NCBI GenBank assembly: GCA_023678885.1
Contig: CM042953.1
Span: 4,654,518 to 4,718,517, forward strand
DNA from: Pogostemon cablin
Taxonomy: Eukaryota > Streptophyta > Magnoliopsida > Lamiales > Lamiaceae
DNA: 64,000 nucleotides
Reading direction: 5' to 3'
The notes under the pieces: generated by a model
The model's input: only the letters and a program-made list of their open reading frames with translations
Databases searched by the model: none
Told to the model about the DNA's origin: nothing
Shown here: positions 1-14,300 of the stretch, in pieces
Layout: the number at the start of each line of letters is the position of its first letter
Position numbering within the stretch: the stretch's first letter is position 1
Program-made: the position numbers and the translations under genes

Positions 1-1078
1 TCCATTAAACACATAACCTTGAGGTGGATTTACTACTGTCCCAGTGATTTGAAAATCCGAATCAAAGTAACAATCAAGAAGTAATAAATTATTCCGATAA
101 GCTTACATATAATTTCAAGTCCTTCTCAGGCACTTCAAATATGTTTTACCACAATTCAATATTCTTGTTCCGGGTTACCTTGGTACTCATTGACTATGCC
201 ATTGGTAATACAGATATCCAATCTCGTGCATAGCATTCCATATATGAAGCTTTCTTATTACCGAAGCATAGAGAACCACCTTTATCTATTTTATCTTCTT
301 TTGTGTCTTAAGACACAAAACATTAGATAAAGTCACATGCTAAAATGAATGATTTATGAAGCATGAGACAAGCATAACATCCCATCTTGTGATCTTTATT
401 AACATGATCGCAAGGATATATTTCGCTTCACTTAAGTCCTTCATTTCATACTGCTTTATTAACCATACTCATACGTCCGACAATACTCTTTCATTGTCAC
501 TAATGAGCAAGATACCATCCACGTACATACAAGAAATACCACCACATTTCTGTCACTCTTTTCAATACACAAGTTCCATCCGAGCATTGACTAAATCCAT
601 ATGATTGGATTTTCTTATCAAAATGGATGTTCCATGATCTAAAGCTTACTTTAGTCCACCGATGGACACTTTTAAGCTTACACTCAAAATGCTCTTAGCC
701 CTTTGAAATGAATCACCCTGGTTGCTTCACATAGATGTTGTCTTCAAGACTTCTAATTAGGAAAATTGTCTTGATGTCTATTTGATATACCTCATATTTA
801 ATATGAATAGCAACAGACAAAAGAGTTCGGATCTATATCAAGGTTTTCACCTTACCATGTGATCCTCTTTTATTTTGTATGACCACTTCCAACAGCTTTT
901 GCACCATTTAGTGATCCTACAAGCTCCCAAATTTAATTCATAATCTATAGATTTTATTTCAAAATTCATTGCAAGTTATTAAGGTTCTACATTTCGATCT
1001 TGTAGTGATTCGTCGTATCCTTGGGCTGATTTCATGATTACTAGGGACCAAGTCTCACGACTTTCCCAAAACATAAAT
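1..1078 (-). mobile_element. Truncated Ty1/copia fragment (RT to RNase H part)
   Basis: The segment matches, in the same order and strand, the part of copia element A at about 11735-12920. It carries the RT region in broken frames. The catalytic box reads YVDG rather than YVDD (rc of 514-519), and an in-frame TGA lies just after the conserved KQP stretch (rc of 713-715). No LTR is present inside the window. Its right edge passes directly into satellite at about 1070-1085, with no LTR end and no visible target duplication, so the element was broken after insertion by deletion or recombination. The left side continues outside the window. Confidence 0.8.
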
Positions 1079-4000
1079 ATATCAGTATATAGTTGGAGAA
1101 AATATTTTCTAGTATATAACTGGTACAAAGCTTGCGCCATAGAGTCATTGAAAAAACACCGTGCAGAGTTTATTCTACTCCTTGAGCCATTTCAATAACT
1201 CCTTGAAGTGAGAATTTTCTTGCCATTTTTATGGTCAAATTAGTTATTAGACATGAGAATATAATTGGAGAACATGTTTTCAGAGTATAAAAATGCTAGG
1301 AAGCTTGCACCATAGAGTCACTAAAAACTCACAGTGCAGAGCTGATTCTACTCTATGAACCAAGTCAAGAACTACTTGAAGTGAGCATGTCTTGCCATTT
1401 TTATGGTCAAATTAGTTATTAGACATGAGAATATATAAGGAGAACATGTTTTCAGAGTAAGAAAATATTAGGAAGCTTGCGCCGCAGAGCCACAAAAATG
1501 CCAAAGTGTAGAGCTGATTCTACTCCGTGATCTTGGTCAAGAACTAGTTGAAGTGAGCAAGTTCTTACCATATTTATGATAAAATTATATATTATAAATG
1601 AGTATGTAGTTGGAGAACACATTTTCAGAGTATATAACTACTACAAAGCTTGTGCCATAGAGTCACTGAAAACACACAGTGCAGAGTTGATTCTACTCTG
1701 TGAGCCATTTCAATAACTCCTTGAAGTGAGCATTTTTTACCACTTTTATGGTCAAATTAGTTATTAGACATAAGAATATAGTTGGAGAACATGTTTTCAG
1801 ATTAAAAAAATTCTAATAAGCTTGCACCATATAGTCACTAAAAACTCACAGTGCAGAGCTGATTCTACTCTGTCAACCTGGTCAAGAACTCCTGGAAGTG
1901 AGCATTGTCTTGCCATTTTTATGGTCAAATTAGTTAATTGACATGAGAATATAGCAAGAGAACATGTTTTCAGAGTATAAATATGTTAGGAATCTTGCGC
2001 CATAGAGTCACTAAAATGTCAAAGTGCAGAGCTGATTCTACTCCGTGATCCAGGTCAAGAACTACTTGAAGTGAGCAATTTTTTATCATTTTTATGATAG
2101 AATTATTTATTATACATGATAATATAGTTGGAGAACATGTTTTCAGTGTTTAAAAATGCTAAGAAGCTTGCACTATAGAGTCACTAAAAACTCACAGTGC
2201 AGAGTTGATTCTACTCCGAAAGCCAGGTCAAGAACTCCTTGAAATGAGCATTTTCTAGCCATTTTTAAGGTCAAATTAGTTATTAGACATGAGAATATAG
2301 TTGGAGAACATGTTTTCAGAGTATAAAAATGTTAGGAAGCTTGCGCCATAGAGTCACTAAAATGTCAAAGTGCAAAGGTTATTCTACTACGTGATCCAAG
2401 TCAAGAACTACTTGAAGTGAGCAATTTCTTATCATTTTTAAGATCAAATTATTTATTATACATAAGTATGTAGTTGGGAAAATATTTTCAGAGTATATAA
2501 CTGCTACAAAACTTGCGCCATCGAGTCACTGAAAACTCACAGTGCAGAGTTGATTCTGCTCAGTGAGCTATTTCAATAACTCCTTGAAGTGAGCATTTTC
2601 TTGCCATTTTTATGGTCAAATTAGTTATTAGACATGAGAATATAAATGGAGAACATGTGTTCAGAGTAAAAAAATGCTATGAAGCTTGCACACTAGAGTC
2701 ACTAAAAACTCACAGTGCAGAGCTGATTCTACTCTGTGAACCAGGTCAAAAACTCATTGAAGTGAGCATTGTCTTCCTATTTTTATGGTCAAATTAGTTA
2801 TTAGTCATGAGAATATAGTTGGAGAACATGTTTTCAGAGTATAAAAATGGTAGGAAGCTTGCACTATAGAGTCACTAAAATGTTAAAGTGCAGAGCTGAT
2901 TCTAATACGTGATCCAGGTCAAGAACTACTTGAAGTGAGCAATTTCTTACCATTTTTATGAGAAAATTATTTATTATACATGAGTATATATTTGGTGAAC
3001 ATGTTTTTAGAGTGTATAACTGCTACAAAGCTTGCATCATAGTGTCACTGAAAACACATAGTGCAGAGTTGATTCTACTCATTGTGCCATTTCAATAACT
3101 CCTTGAAGTGAGAATTTTCTTGCCTTTTTATGGTCAAATAAGTTATTAGACATGAGAATATAGTTGGAGAACATGTTTTCAGAGTATAAAAATGCTAGGA
3201 AGATTGCACCATAGAGTCACTAAAAGCTCATAGTGCAGAGCTGATTCTACTCCGTAAGCCAGGTCAAGAACTCCTTGAAGTAAGCATTTTCTTGCCATTT
3301 TATGGTAAATTTGGTATTATACATGAGAATATAGTTGGAGAACATGTTATCAGAGTATAAAAATGTTAGGAAGCTTGCACCATAGAGTCAATAAAATGTC
3401 AATGTGCAGAGCTAATTCTACTCCGTGATCTAGGTCAAAAACTACTTGAAGTGAGCAATTTTTTATCATTTTTATGATAAAATTATTTATTATACATGAG
3501 AATATAGTTGGAGAACATGTTTTCAGTGCATAAAAATGCTAGGAAGCTTGCACCATAGAGTCACTAAAAACTCATAGTGCAGAGCTGATTCTACTCCGTA
3601 AGCCAGGTCAAGAACTCCTTGAAATGAGCATTTTCTAGCCATTTTCATGGTCAAATTAGATATTAGACATGAGAATATAGTTGCAGAACATATTTTCAGA
3701 GTATATAACTGCTACAAAGCCTGCGCCATAGAGTCACTGAAAACACAAAGTGCAGAGTTGATTATACATCGTGAGCCATTTCAATATCTCCTTGAAGTGA
3801 GCATTTTTTTGCCATTTTTATGGTCAAATTAGTGTTTAGACATTAGAATATAAATGGAGAACATGTTTTCAGCGTAAAAAAATACTATGAAGCTTGCACC
3901 ATAGAGTCACTAGAAACTCATAGTGCAAATCTTATTCAAGAACTCTTGGAAGTATGCATTGTCTTGCCATTTCTATGGTCAAATTAGTTAATTGAGATGA

Positions 4001-7000
4001 GAATATAGTTGGATAACATGTTTTCAAAATATAAAAATGTCAGGAAGCTTGCGCCATAGAGTCACGAAAATGTCAAAGTGGAGAGCTGATTATACTCCGT
4101 GATCCAGGTCAAGAACTAAAAAAAGTGAGTAATATCTTACCATTTTTATGATCAAATTATTTATTATACATGAGAATAAAGTTAAAGAATATGTTTTCAG
4201 AGTATATAACTGCTATAAACCTTGCGCCATAGAGTCACTAAAAACGCACAGTGCAGAGTTGATTCTACTCCTTGAGCCATTTCAATAACTCCTTGAAGTG
4301 GGAATTTTCTTGCCATTTTTAAGGACAAATTAGTTATTAGACATGAGAATATAGTTTGAGAACATGTTTTTAGAGTATAAAAATGCTAGGAAGCCAGCTC
4401 CATAGAGTCACTTAAATGTTAAAGTGCAGAGCTGATTCTACTCCGTGATCCAGGTCAAGAACTACTTGAAGTGAGCAATTTTTTACCATTTTTATGATAA
4501 AATTATTTATTATACATGAGTATTTAGTTGGAGAACATATTTTCAGAGTATATAACTGCTACAAAGCTTGCTCCATAGAGTCACTTAAAACACACTATAT
4601 AGAGTTGATTCTACTCCGTGAGCCATTTCATTATCTCTATGAAGTGAGCATTTTCTTGCCATTTTTATGGACAAATTAGTTATTAGACATGAGAATATTA
4701 ATGGTGAACATGTTTTCAGAGTAAAAAAATGCTAGGAAGCTTGCACCATAGAGTCACTAAAAACTCACAGTGCAGAGCAGATTCTACTCTTTAAGCCAGG
4801 TCAAGAACTCCTTGAAGTAAGCATTTTCTTGCCATTTTTATGGTAAATTAGTTATTAGAAATGAGAATATAGTTGGAGAACATGTTATCAGAGTATAAAA
4901 ATGTTAGGAAGCTTGTGCCATAGAGTCAATAAAATATCAATGTGCAGAGCTGATTCTACTCTGTGATCTAGGTCATAAACAACTTGAAGTGAGCAATTTT
5001 TTTTATCATTTTTATGATAAAATTATTTATTATACATGAGAATATAGTTGAAGAACATGTTTTCAGTGTATAAAAATGCTAGGAAACTTGCACCATAGAG
5101 TCACTAAATACTCACAGTGCAGAGCTGATTCTACTCCGTAAGCCAGGTTAAGAACTCCTTGAAATGAGCATTTTCTAGCCATTTTCATGGTCAAATTAGA
5201 TATTAGACATGAGAATATAGTTGGAGAACATATTTTCAAAGCATAAAAATGTTAGGAAGCTTGCGCCATAGAGTCACTAAAACGTCAAAGTGCAGAGCTG
5301 ATTCTACTCCATGATCCAGGTCAAGAACTACTTGAAGTGATTAATTTCTTACCATTTTTATGATCAAATTATTTATTATACATGAATTTTTAGTTGGAGA
5401 ACATATTTTCAGAGAATATAACTGCTACAAAGCTTACGCCATAGAGTCACTGAAAACAAACATTGCAGAGTTGATTCTACTACGCGAGTCATTAAAATAT
5501 CTCCTTGAAGTGAGCTTTTTCTTGCCATTATTATGGTCAAATTAGTTATTAGACATGAAATTATATATGTAAAACATGTTTTCATAGTTAAAAAATGCTA
5601 GGAAGCTTGCACCATTGAGTCACTGAAAACTCACATTGCAGCGCTGATTCTACTTTGTCAATCTGGTCAAGAAATCATGGAAGTGAGCATTGTCTTGCAT
5701 TTCTATGGTCAAATTAGTTAATTGACATGAGAATATAGTTGGAGAACATGTTCTCAAAGTATAAAAATGTTAGGAAGCTTGCGCCATAGAGTCACTAAAA
5801 TGTCAAAAGTGCAGAGCTGATTCTACTACGTGATCCAGGTCAAGAACTAATTGAAGTGAGCAATTTCTTACCATTTTTATGAAAAAGTTATTTATTATAC
5901 ATGAGTATATAGTTGGAGAACAGGTTTACATAGTATATAACTGCTACAATGCTTGCGCCATAGAGTCACTGAAAACACATAATACAAAGTAGATTCTACT
6001 CCTAGAACCATTTCAATAACTCCTTAAAGTGAGCGTTTTCTTACCATTTTTATGGTCAAATTAGTTATTAGACATGAGAATATAGTTGGAGAACATGTTT
6101 TCAGTGTATAAAAATGCTAGAAAACTTGCACCATAGAGTCACTAAAAACTCACAGTGCAGAGCTGATTCTACTTTGTCAACCTGGTAAAGAACTCCTTGA
6201 ATGAGTATTTTCTAGCCATTTTTATGGTCAAATTAGTTATTAGACATGAGAATATAGTTGGAGAACATGTTTTTAGAGTATAAAAATGCTAGGAAGCTTG
6301 CACCATAGAGTCACTAAAAACTCACAGTGCAGAGCTGATTCTACTCCGTAAGACAGGTCAAGAACTCCTTGAAATGAGCATTTTTTTGCCATTTTTATGG
6401 TCAAATTAGTTATTAGACATGAGAATATAGTTGGAGAACATATTTTCAGAGTATATAACTGCTACAAAGCTTGCACCATAGAGTCACTGAAAACATAAAG
6501 TGCAGAGTTGATTCTACTTCGTGAGCAATTTCAATATCTCCTTGAAGTGAGCTTTTTCTTGCCATTTCTATGGTCAAATTAGTGTTTAGACATGAGAATA
6601 TAAATGAAGAACATGTTTTCAGAGTAAAAAAATGCTATGAAGCTTGAACCATAGAGTCACTAAAAACTCACAGTGCAAATCTAATTCTACTTTGTCAATC
6701 TGGTCAAGAACTCTTGGAAGTGTGCATTTTCTTGCCATTTCTGTGGTCAAATTAGGTAATTGAGATGAGAATATAGTTTGATAACATGTTTTCAAAATAT
6801 AAAAATGTCAGGAAGCTTGCGCCATAGAGTCACTAAAACGTCAAAGTGGAGAGCTGATTATACTCCGTGATCCAGGTCAAGAACTACTTAAAGTGAGTAA
6901 TATCTTACCATTTTTATGATCAAATTATTTATTATACATGAGAATAAAGTTGAAGAATATGTTTTCAGAGTATATAACTGCTACAAACCTTGCGCCATAG

Positions 7001-10000
7001 AGTCACTAAAAACACACAGTGCAGAGTTGATTCTACTCCTTGAGCCAATTCAATAACTCCTTCAAGTGAGCATTTTCTTGCCATTTTTAAGGACAAATTA
7101 GTTATTAGACGTGAGAATATATTTTGAAAACATGTTTTCAGAGTATAAAAATGCTAGGAAGCCTGCGCCATAGAGTCACTTAAATGTCAAAGTGCAGAGC
7201 TGATTCTACTCCGTGATCCAGGTCAAGAACTACTTGAAGTGAGCAATTTTTTACCATTTTTATGATCAAATTATTTATTATACAAGAGTATTTAGTTGGA
7301 GAACATATTTTCAGAGTGTATAACTGCTACAAAGCTTGCGCCATAGAGTCACTGAAAACACACAATATAGAGTTGATTCTACTCCGTGAGCCATTTCATT
7401 ATCTCTATGAAGTGAGAATTTTCTTGCCATTTTTATGGACAAATTAGTTATTAGACATGAGAATATAAATGGTGAACATGTTTTCAGAGTAAAAAAATGC
7501 TAGGAAGCTTGCACCATAGAGTCACTAAAAACTCACCGTGCAGAGCAGATTCTACTCTGTCAACCTGGTCAAGAACTCCTTGAAGTGAGCATTTTCTAGA
7601 CATTTTTATGGTTAAATTAGTTATTAGACTTGAGAATATAGTTGGAGAACATGTTTTCAAAGTATAAAAATACTAGGAAGCTTGCACAATAGAGTCACTA
7701 AAAACTAACAGTGCAGAACTGATTCTACTCCGTAAGCCAAGTCAAGAACTCCTTGAACTGAGCATTTTCTTGCCATTTTTATGGTCAAATTAGTTATTGG
7801 ACATGAGAATATAGTTAGAGAACTTGTTTTAAGAGTATAAAAATTTTAGGAAGCCTGCGCTATAGAATCACTAAAATGTTAAAGTGCAGAGTTGATTCTA
7901 CTCCTTGATCCAGGTCAAGAACTACTTGAAGTGAGCAATTTCTTACGATATTTATAACCAAATTATTTATTATACATGATTATGCAGTTGAAAAACATAT
8001 TTTCAGAGTATATAACTGCTACAAAGCTTGCGCCATAGAGTCACTGAAAACACACAGTGCAGAGTTGATTCTACTTAGTGAGCCATTTCAATAACTCCTT
8101 GAAGTGAGCATTTTCTTGTCATTTTTATGGTCAAATTAGTTTTATACATGAGAATATATTGAAGAACATGCTTTAAGAGTAAAAAATGCTGTGAAGATTG
8201 CCCCATAGAGTCACTAAAAACTCACAGTGCAGAACTGATTCTACTTTGTCAATGTGGTAAAGAACTCCTGGAAGTGAGCATTGTCTTGCCATTTCTATGG
8301 TCAAATTAGTTAATTGACATGAGAATATAGTTGGAGAACATGTTTTTAAAATATAAAAATGTTAGTAAGCTTGCGCCATAGAGTCACATAAATGTCAAAG
8401 TGTAGAGCTGATTCTACTCCGTGATCCAGGTCAATAAATACTTGAAGTGAGCAATTTCTTACCATTTTTATGATCAAAATATTTATTATACATGAGTATA
8501 TAGTTGGAGAATATGTTTTTAGAGTATATAACTACTACAAAGCTTGTGCCATAGAGTCACTGAAAACACACAGTATATAGTTGATTATACTCCTTGAGCC
8601 ATTTCAATAACTCCTTGAAGTGAGCATTTTCTTGCCATTTTTATGGTCAAATTAATTATTAGACATGAGAATATAGTTGGAGAACATGTTTTCAGAGTAT
8701 AAAAATTCATTGAAAACTTGCAACATAGAGTCACTAAAAACTCACAGTGCATAGCTGATTCTACTATGTCAACTGGTCAAGAACTCCTTAAACTGAGCAT
8801 TTTCTAGCCTTTTTTATGGTCAAATTAGTTATTAGACTTGAGAATATAGTTGGAGAACATATTCTCAAAGTATAAAAATGCTAGGAAGCTTGCACCATAG
8901 AGTCACTAAAAAGTCATAGTGTAGAGTTGATTCTACTGCGTAAGCCAGGTCAAGAACTCCTTGAAGTGAGCATTTTCTTGCCATTTTTATGGTTAAATTA
9001 GTTATTAGACATGAGAATATAGTTGGAGAACATGTTTTCAGAGTATAAAAATGTTAGGAAGCTTGCGCCATAGAGTCACTAAAATGTCAAAGTGCAGAGC
9101 TAATTCTACTCCGTGATCCAGGTCAAGAACTATTTGAAGTGAGCAATTTCTTACCATTTTTATGATCAAATTATTTATTATACATGAATATGTAGTTGGA
9201 GAACATATTTTCAGAGTATATAACTGCTACAAAGCTTGCGCCATAGAGTCACTGAAAACACACAGTGCAGAGTAGATTCTACTCCATGATCCATTTCAAT
9301 ATCTCCTTTAAGTGAGCATTTTCTTGCCATTTTTATGGTCAAATTAGTTATTAGACATGATAATATAAATGGAAAACATGTTTTCAGAGAAAAAAATACT
9401 AGAAAGCTTGCACCATAGAGTCACTAAAAACTCACAGTGCATAGCTGATTCTACTCTATCAACCTGGTAAAGAACTCGTGGAAGTGTGCATTGTCTTGCC
9501 ATTTCTATGGTCAAATTAGTTAATTGAGATGAGAATATAGTTGGATAACATGTTTTCAAACTATAAAAATGGCAGGAAGCTTGCGCCATAGAGTCACTAA
9601 AATGTCAAAGTGGAGAGCTGATTATATTCCGGGATCCAGGTCAAGAACTACTTAAAGTGAGTAATATCTTACCATTTTTATGATCAAATTATTTATTATA
9701 CATGAGAATAAAGTTGAAGAATATGTTATCAAAGTATATAACTTCTACAAACCTTGTGCCATAGAGTCACTAAAAACACACAGTGCAGAGTTGATTCTAC
9801 TCCTTGAGCCATTTCAATAACTCCTTGAAGTGAGCATTTTCTTGCCATTTTTAAGGACAAATTAGTTATTAGACATGAGATTATAATTTGAGAACATGTT
9901 TTCAGAGTATAAAAATGCTAGGAACCCTGCGCCATAGAGTCACTTAAATGTCAAAGTGTAGAGCTGATTCTACTCCGTGATCCAGGTCAAGAACTACTTG

Positions 10001-10088
10001 AAGTGAGCAATTTTTTACCATTTTTATGATCAAATTATTTTTTATACATGAGTATTTAGTTGGAGAACATATTTTCAGAGTATATAAC
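1079..10088. repeat. Satellite array 1, ~173-bp monomers
   Basis: Tandem head-to-tail monomers of about 173 bp: equivalent landmarks fall at 2621 and 2794, and at 3647 and 3820. Three main monomer classes can be told apart. One has ATAAAAATGCTAGGAAGC and AAAACTCACAGTGCAG. One has AAAATGTTAGGAAGC with AAAATGTCAAAGTGCAG and the TTATACATGAGTA block. One has ATATAACTGCTACAAAGC with AAAACACACAGTGCAG. The third class recurs every 2-5 monomers, most often every 3. Distinctive variants recur with a ~2.76-kb period (4189, 6951, 9711), about 16 monomers, which indicates a higher-order repeat. The short open frames inside it are by-products of the monomer sequence. The array is interrupted at 10088 by copia A. 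Confidence 0.95.
10084..10088. other. Target-site duplication, left copy (element A)
   Basis: ATAAC directly before the left LTR end. The partner at 18124-18128 is ATAGC, one mismatch. Joining the flanks gives a normal class-3 satellite monomer, so the insertion point is secure. Confidence 0.8.
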
Positions 10089-11290
10089 TGTTGGCAATTG
10101 GATCGTGTGGATCAACCGTGATCGTTAGTAAAACAGGTAAACAATAAGCAGCGGAAGCAATTAAACCGTTTACCGTACTTCTGGGTTGGTGTAGAGGATG
10201 AACTGCAGAGAACTACCTCTGATCTTCTACTGTATGTCCCAAGTGTGATCCTGCTGTTGTGTGGGCAACAGTCTACAGGATCTCTCAATCTGCTTCTCTT
10301 CTCTTCTCTCACCAAAAGAGGCGCAGGAATAATCTGAGGGTTCCAGGAAGCTGAGTTCACTTATATATTGGGCTACAGCAGGGACCAGGAGGAGAAATTG
10401 GGCTGGGCCTCAATTGAATTTAATTAACCAAGCTTAGCCCAAAGCTTTTAATTAAATCCAATAATAATAATATAGTCCACTAAAATATTATTACTGCACT
10501 ACCCGTCCAATCCCAAAATTATGTTCTGGGCTCCTTCTTATTATAAGCCCGATAGTCTCCCCATGTTTAAGATATTCAATGTCCATTAATTAATTAAGTT
10601 ACTGACAACTCAAATTAATTAATATCTCATCCGAGAGTAGTACCACTCAACCTTATTATCATGCCGGAAATTAATCCACTTGCAAGATTTACATGATAAA
10701 CCTTATGAGCTCCTCAAGGGGACATCATCAACCTATGACGAACATGGATTCCTTCTACAATCAACAGCACACCATAGATACAGCACTACTTCCCAACTCA
10801 CCGAGTTTGTTGATTTAATACTTATAAATCTCACCCATTGATGAATTAAAGAAATACATACTGCCCTACGTGTCGAGGTTATTGTATAGGGATTAAGAGC
10901 ATGAACTTCCATAATAACAGAGATCAAGTTCTACTATATAGTCAGTATAAGAAGAACGATCTCAAACGGTCCTGCTAAATACACACAAGTGCACTAATGT
11001 GATTCTATAACCAAGACAAGCTAATACCAAACCACACTACAACCATACCGATAGAGAGTCCCCGTCTATCTCGGTTGTGAGCATCTGTTTATACTTTATA
11101 AGGAAATCGATGATATGATCTTCCGCGTGTTGTCGCACAACATATTATCTACAGTATAAATTAAATGGACTATTGCACCGTGCATATAAATAAATTATAA
11201 GATGCAATCATTTGATCATATGATTCTCATTTCAAATATTGTTATGACATTGTCCATACTAAAGCTAGACTTTTAGTATACAATCCAACA
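10089..11290 (-). repeat. 3' LTR of copia A
   Basis: 1202 bp, aligning end to end with 16922-18123. In element orientation it starts TGTTGGATTGTATACT and ends CAATTGCCAACA. It is preceded in element orientation by the polypurine tract at 11291-11304. Differences from the partner are mostly transitions, for example near 10119, 10274 and 10739. Confidence 0.95.
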
Positions 11291-11304
11291 ATCTCCCACT
11301 TATA
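11291..11304 (-). other. Polypurine tract of copia A
   Basis: In element orientation the sequence is TATAAGTGGGAGAT, directly abutting the 3' LTR. The same sequence abuts the 3' LTR of element C at 62361-62374. It would be the plus-strand primer. Confidence 0.8.
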
Positions 11305-11309
11305 CTAAA

Positions 11310-14300
11310 AGACTATGCTGTCATGTCTTCTGCCATACATCTGATTCCTACTCCCATTACCCGACCATTAAAAGCTCTCGCCTTAAGGTCCTCGTAAATG
11401 GATTTATTAGGTCATCATCCGATGCAATCTAGGCGACAACAACCTTCCCCTTATCATACGATTTCTCGTAACAGGTGGTACTCGCGCTCCATGTGTTTAA
11501 TTGCCTTATGGACTTGTGATTTCTTCAAGTTTGCAACTGCACCAATATCATCAATGTAAATTGTGATTACCTTGGGCAAACTTAGAAACGCTTCAAAGTC
11601 CATCTTGAAGTTTCTAGAGTCATATAGATACTTTGGCTGCCTCATAGGCTCCAATTTATCATCTTTCCATGATGGAGTCCGGAGTCTGAAATATATTTCT
11701 ATATAACACTCCTCCACATTATGACTCTACTTCCTAAGATTAAACACATAACCTTTGAGGAGAATTTACTGCCGTCCAATCTGACTAAAAAATCTGAATC
11801 TGCGTAATCCACAAGAAGCAGTGAATCTGTTTAGTAAATCCACATATAATTTCCAGTCCTTCTCAGGCACTTTATATATGTCTTACTACAGTTCATCATT
11901 CTTGTTCTGGGTTACGTTGATACCTTCTGTTCATGCGTTCAGCAACACAGATATCCAACTTCGTTCATAGCATTCTTTAGATTAAGCTTCCTTATTCACC
12001 GAAGCATAAAGAAACGCTTTCATCTACTTTATCTTCTTCTTGTGTCTCAAAGACACATTCACTTAGATAAATTTACATGCTAAACGAGTATGGACTGTAT
12101 CATTTTATGAAACTTGAGATAAGCATAACATCCTTTCTTGTGATCCGTATTACCGTGATCAAAAGGATGTATTTTGCCTTTCTTAAGTCCTTCATTACTA
12201 CCGCTTAATTAACCGTACCCATACGCCCGATAATACTCTTTCATTGTCTCCAATGAGTAAGATACTATCTACGTATAGTACAAGAAACACCACCACGTTT
12301 CCGTCACTCTTTACAACACACAAGACTCATCTGCTCATTGATTTAAATCCATGCCACTGGATTACTTAATCAAAACAGATGCTTCACGATCTCAAAACTT
12401 GCTTTAGTCCATCGTTGGACACTTTTAAGCTTACTATCAAAATGCTATTAGTACTTTGCAATGAATCACTCTGGTTGCTTCACATAGATGTTTTCCTCAA
12501 GACTTCCAATCAGGAAAGCTGTCTTGACATCTATTTGCTGTTCCTCATAATTCAATATGAGCAGCAATAAATAAAAGAATCCGGATCAACATAAGCATAG
12601 CTACCAGCGAACATGTTTCCTCATAATCGAACCATTTCTTTCTGAGTACATCTTTTCGCAACAAGCTTTGCTTCCAAGATTTTCACCTTTCCGTATGATC
12701 CTCTTTTATTTCCCTTGACCACTTGCAATAGCTTTTACACCATTTTAGTGATCCTTTAAGCTACAGACTTAATTTAGAATCCGTAGATTCTATTTCAACA
12801 TACATTGCAACTTTCTAAGATTCCGCATTTTAATCTTGTAGTGCTACGTCGTATTCGTGGGACAATACCATGTTTACTAGGGACCAAGTCTCACGACTCT
12901 CCCAAAACATATACTTATGGGTTGTCATGCAACCCTCCCACTACGACAAGGCACTACATGTAATTGTGTATCAGACGTGACACGCGTTGCAGTTTACCTT
13001 GTGGTATATCCTCTTGTACACTTGGTACTTATACTTAGTGTTTTCCTCTCACTTCCTTTAGAACAACTTATACATGGGCTTGTGATTTATTACATAGTCC
13101 TTTTCCAAAAATCTGGTTATTGTGTTAACAATTACCCTTCGATCTTTTGGACTAAATAAATCACCCTCTATTTTTCTAGGATATCCCATATACAGACAAA
13201 CGTTTCACGAATTACTGTATCTAGGGCATATCCATAAAATGAATTTAATTATTCCAAATAATTCATCATCTATCTAATCATAACCATAAGAGCCTTATTC
13301 CTTCTATCCACCACACCATTCAGTTTGGGGCATACCCGGTGTAGTCAACTTGAGATTTAATCTCAATTTCTGATCAATAGCTCCTAACTATCCCAAGAGG
13401 TATTCGCCATCATGATGGAATCGTAATGACTTAACATATTTTCCATGACGCTTCACTGTACCAGCCTTACAATTCTTGAATTAATCAAAGACTTAGACAT
13501 GCAGTGCATCATAAAAATATATTGGTTTCCAGAATAATTTTCGAATATTCATAACCACCTCTCGCCTGGATAATATTAGGTTCGGTTGAATCAGAATGAA
13601 CTAATTCCAACATATATATCTTTGGCTCTACACCCCACAGCCTTGAAAAGGCAGTTAATCATTTTTACTTCCAAGCAAGACTCGCAAGTCCGATAGTTTC
13701 CACTTCAGATAAACCTTACGGTCTATCGGCTATCAACTTTTGAATCCTACTTAAGTAAAATGAATTAGTCATAGACGCCAAATGTATGTTTAGTTCATTT
13801 CCGAAGGTTCCTTTCTCTTACTAATATTAGAAGATGCATTATTTAATTACTATTTATTGCATCTGTGGGATGTACATGATTCAAGAGTATACTTTTTCTC
13901 CACCAACATACTTTAACGGATTATAGCCTCATTCCTCATTACTATGACCATGTCATTTAAATGAAATGAAGTATCCATCCATTAATGCATAGAAACCGAA
14001 ATTAAATTCTTTCTATGAAACGTACGTAAAGGCAATTTCTCATAATCAATCGTTTATTCTTATCATGAGATAAATAAACAACTCCCACTGCCATAGCCAC
14101 CACCTTTGTAGTTTTACCATGTTATTAACAATCTTATCCTTACTCAGTGATAAACACTTAGTGATTCCAGTATCTACATACTTCGTGTCAGTAGATGCCA
14201 TCACTAATCATGTTTAAACCATTAGTTAATAAGATATTAAATTTGTTCACATCATGATGAAAAATGGCTTTCTTTTACCACATGTTTTGTTAGAAGTTTC

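Noticed and set aside
2612..10026. Repeated 61-codon frames in the satellite as a peptide gene family
   Set aside because: They arise once per suitable monomer because 173 bp of this sequence lacks stops in one frame; most monomers are interrupted and nothing suggests translation.
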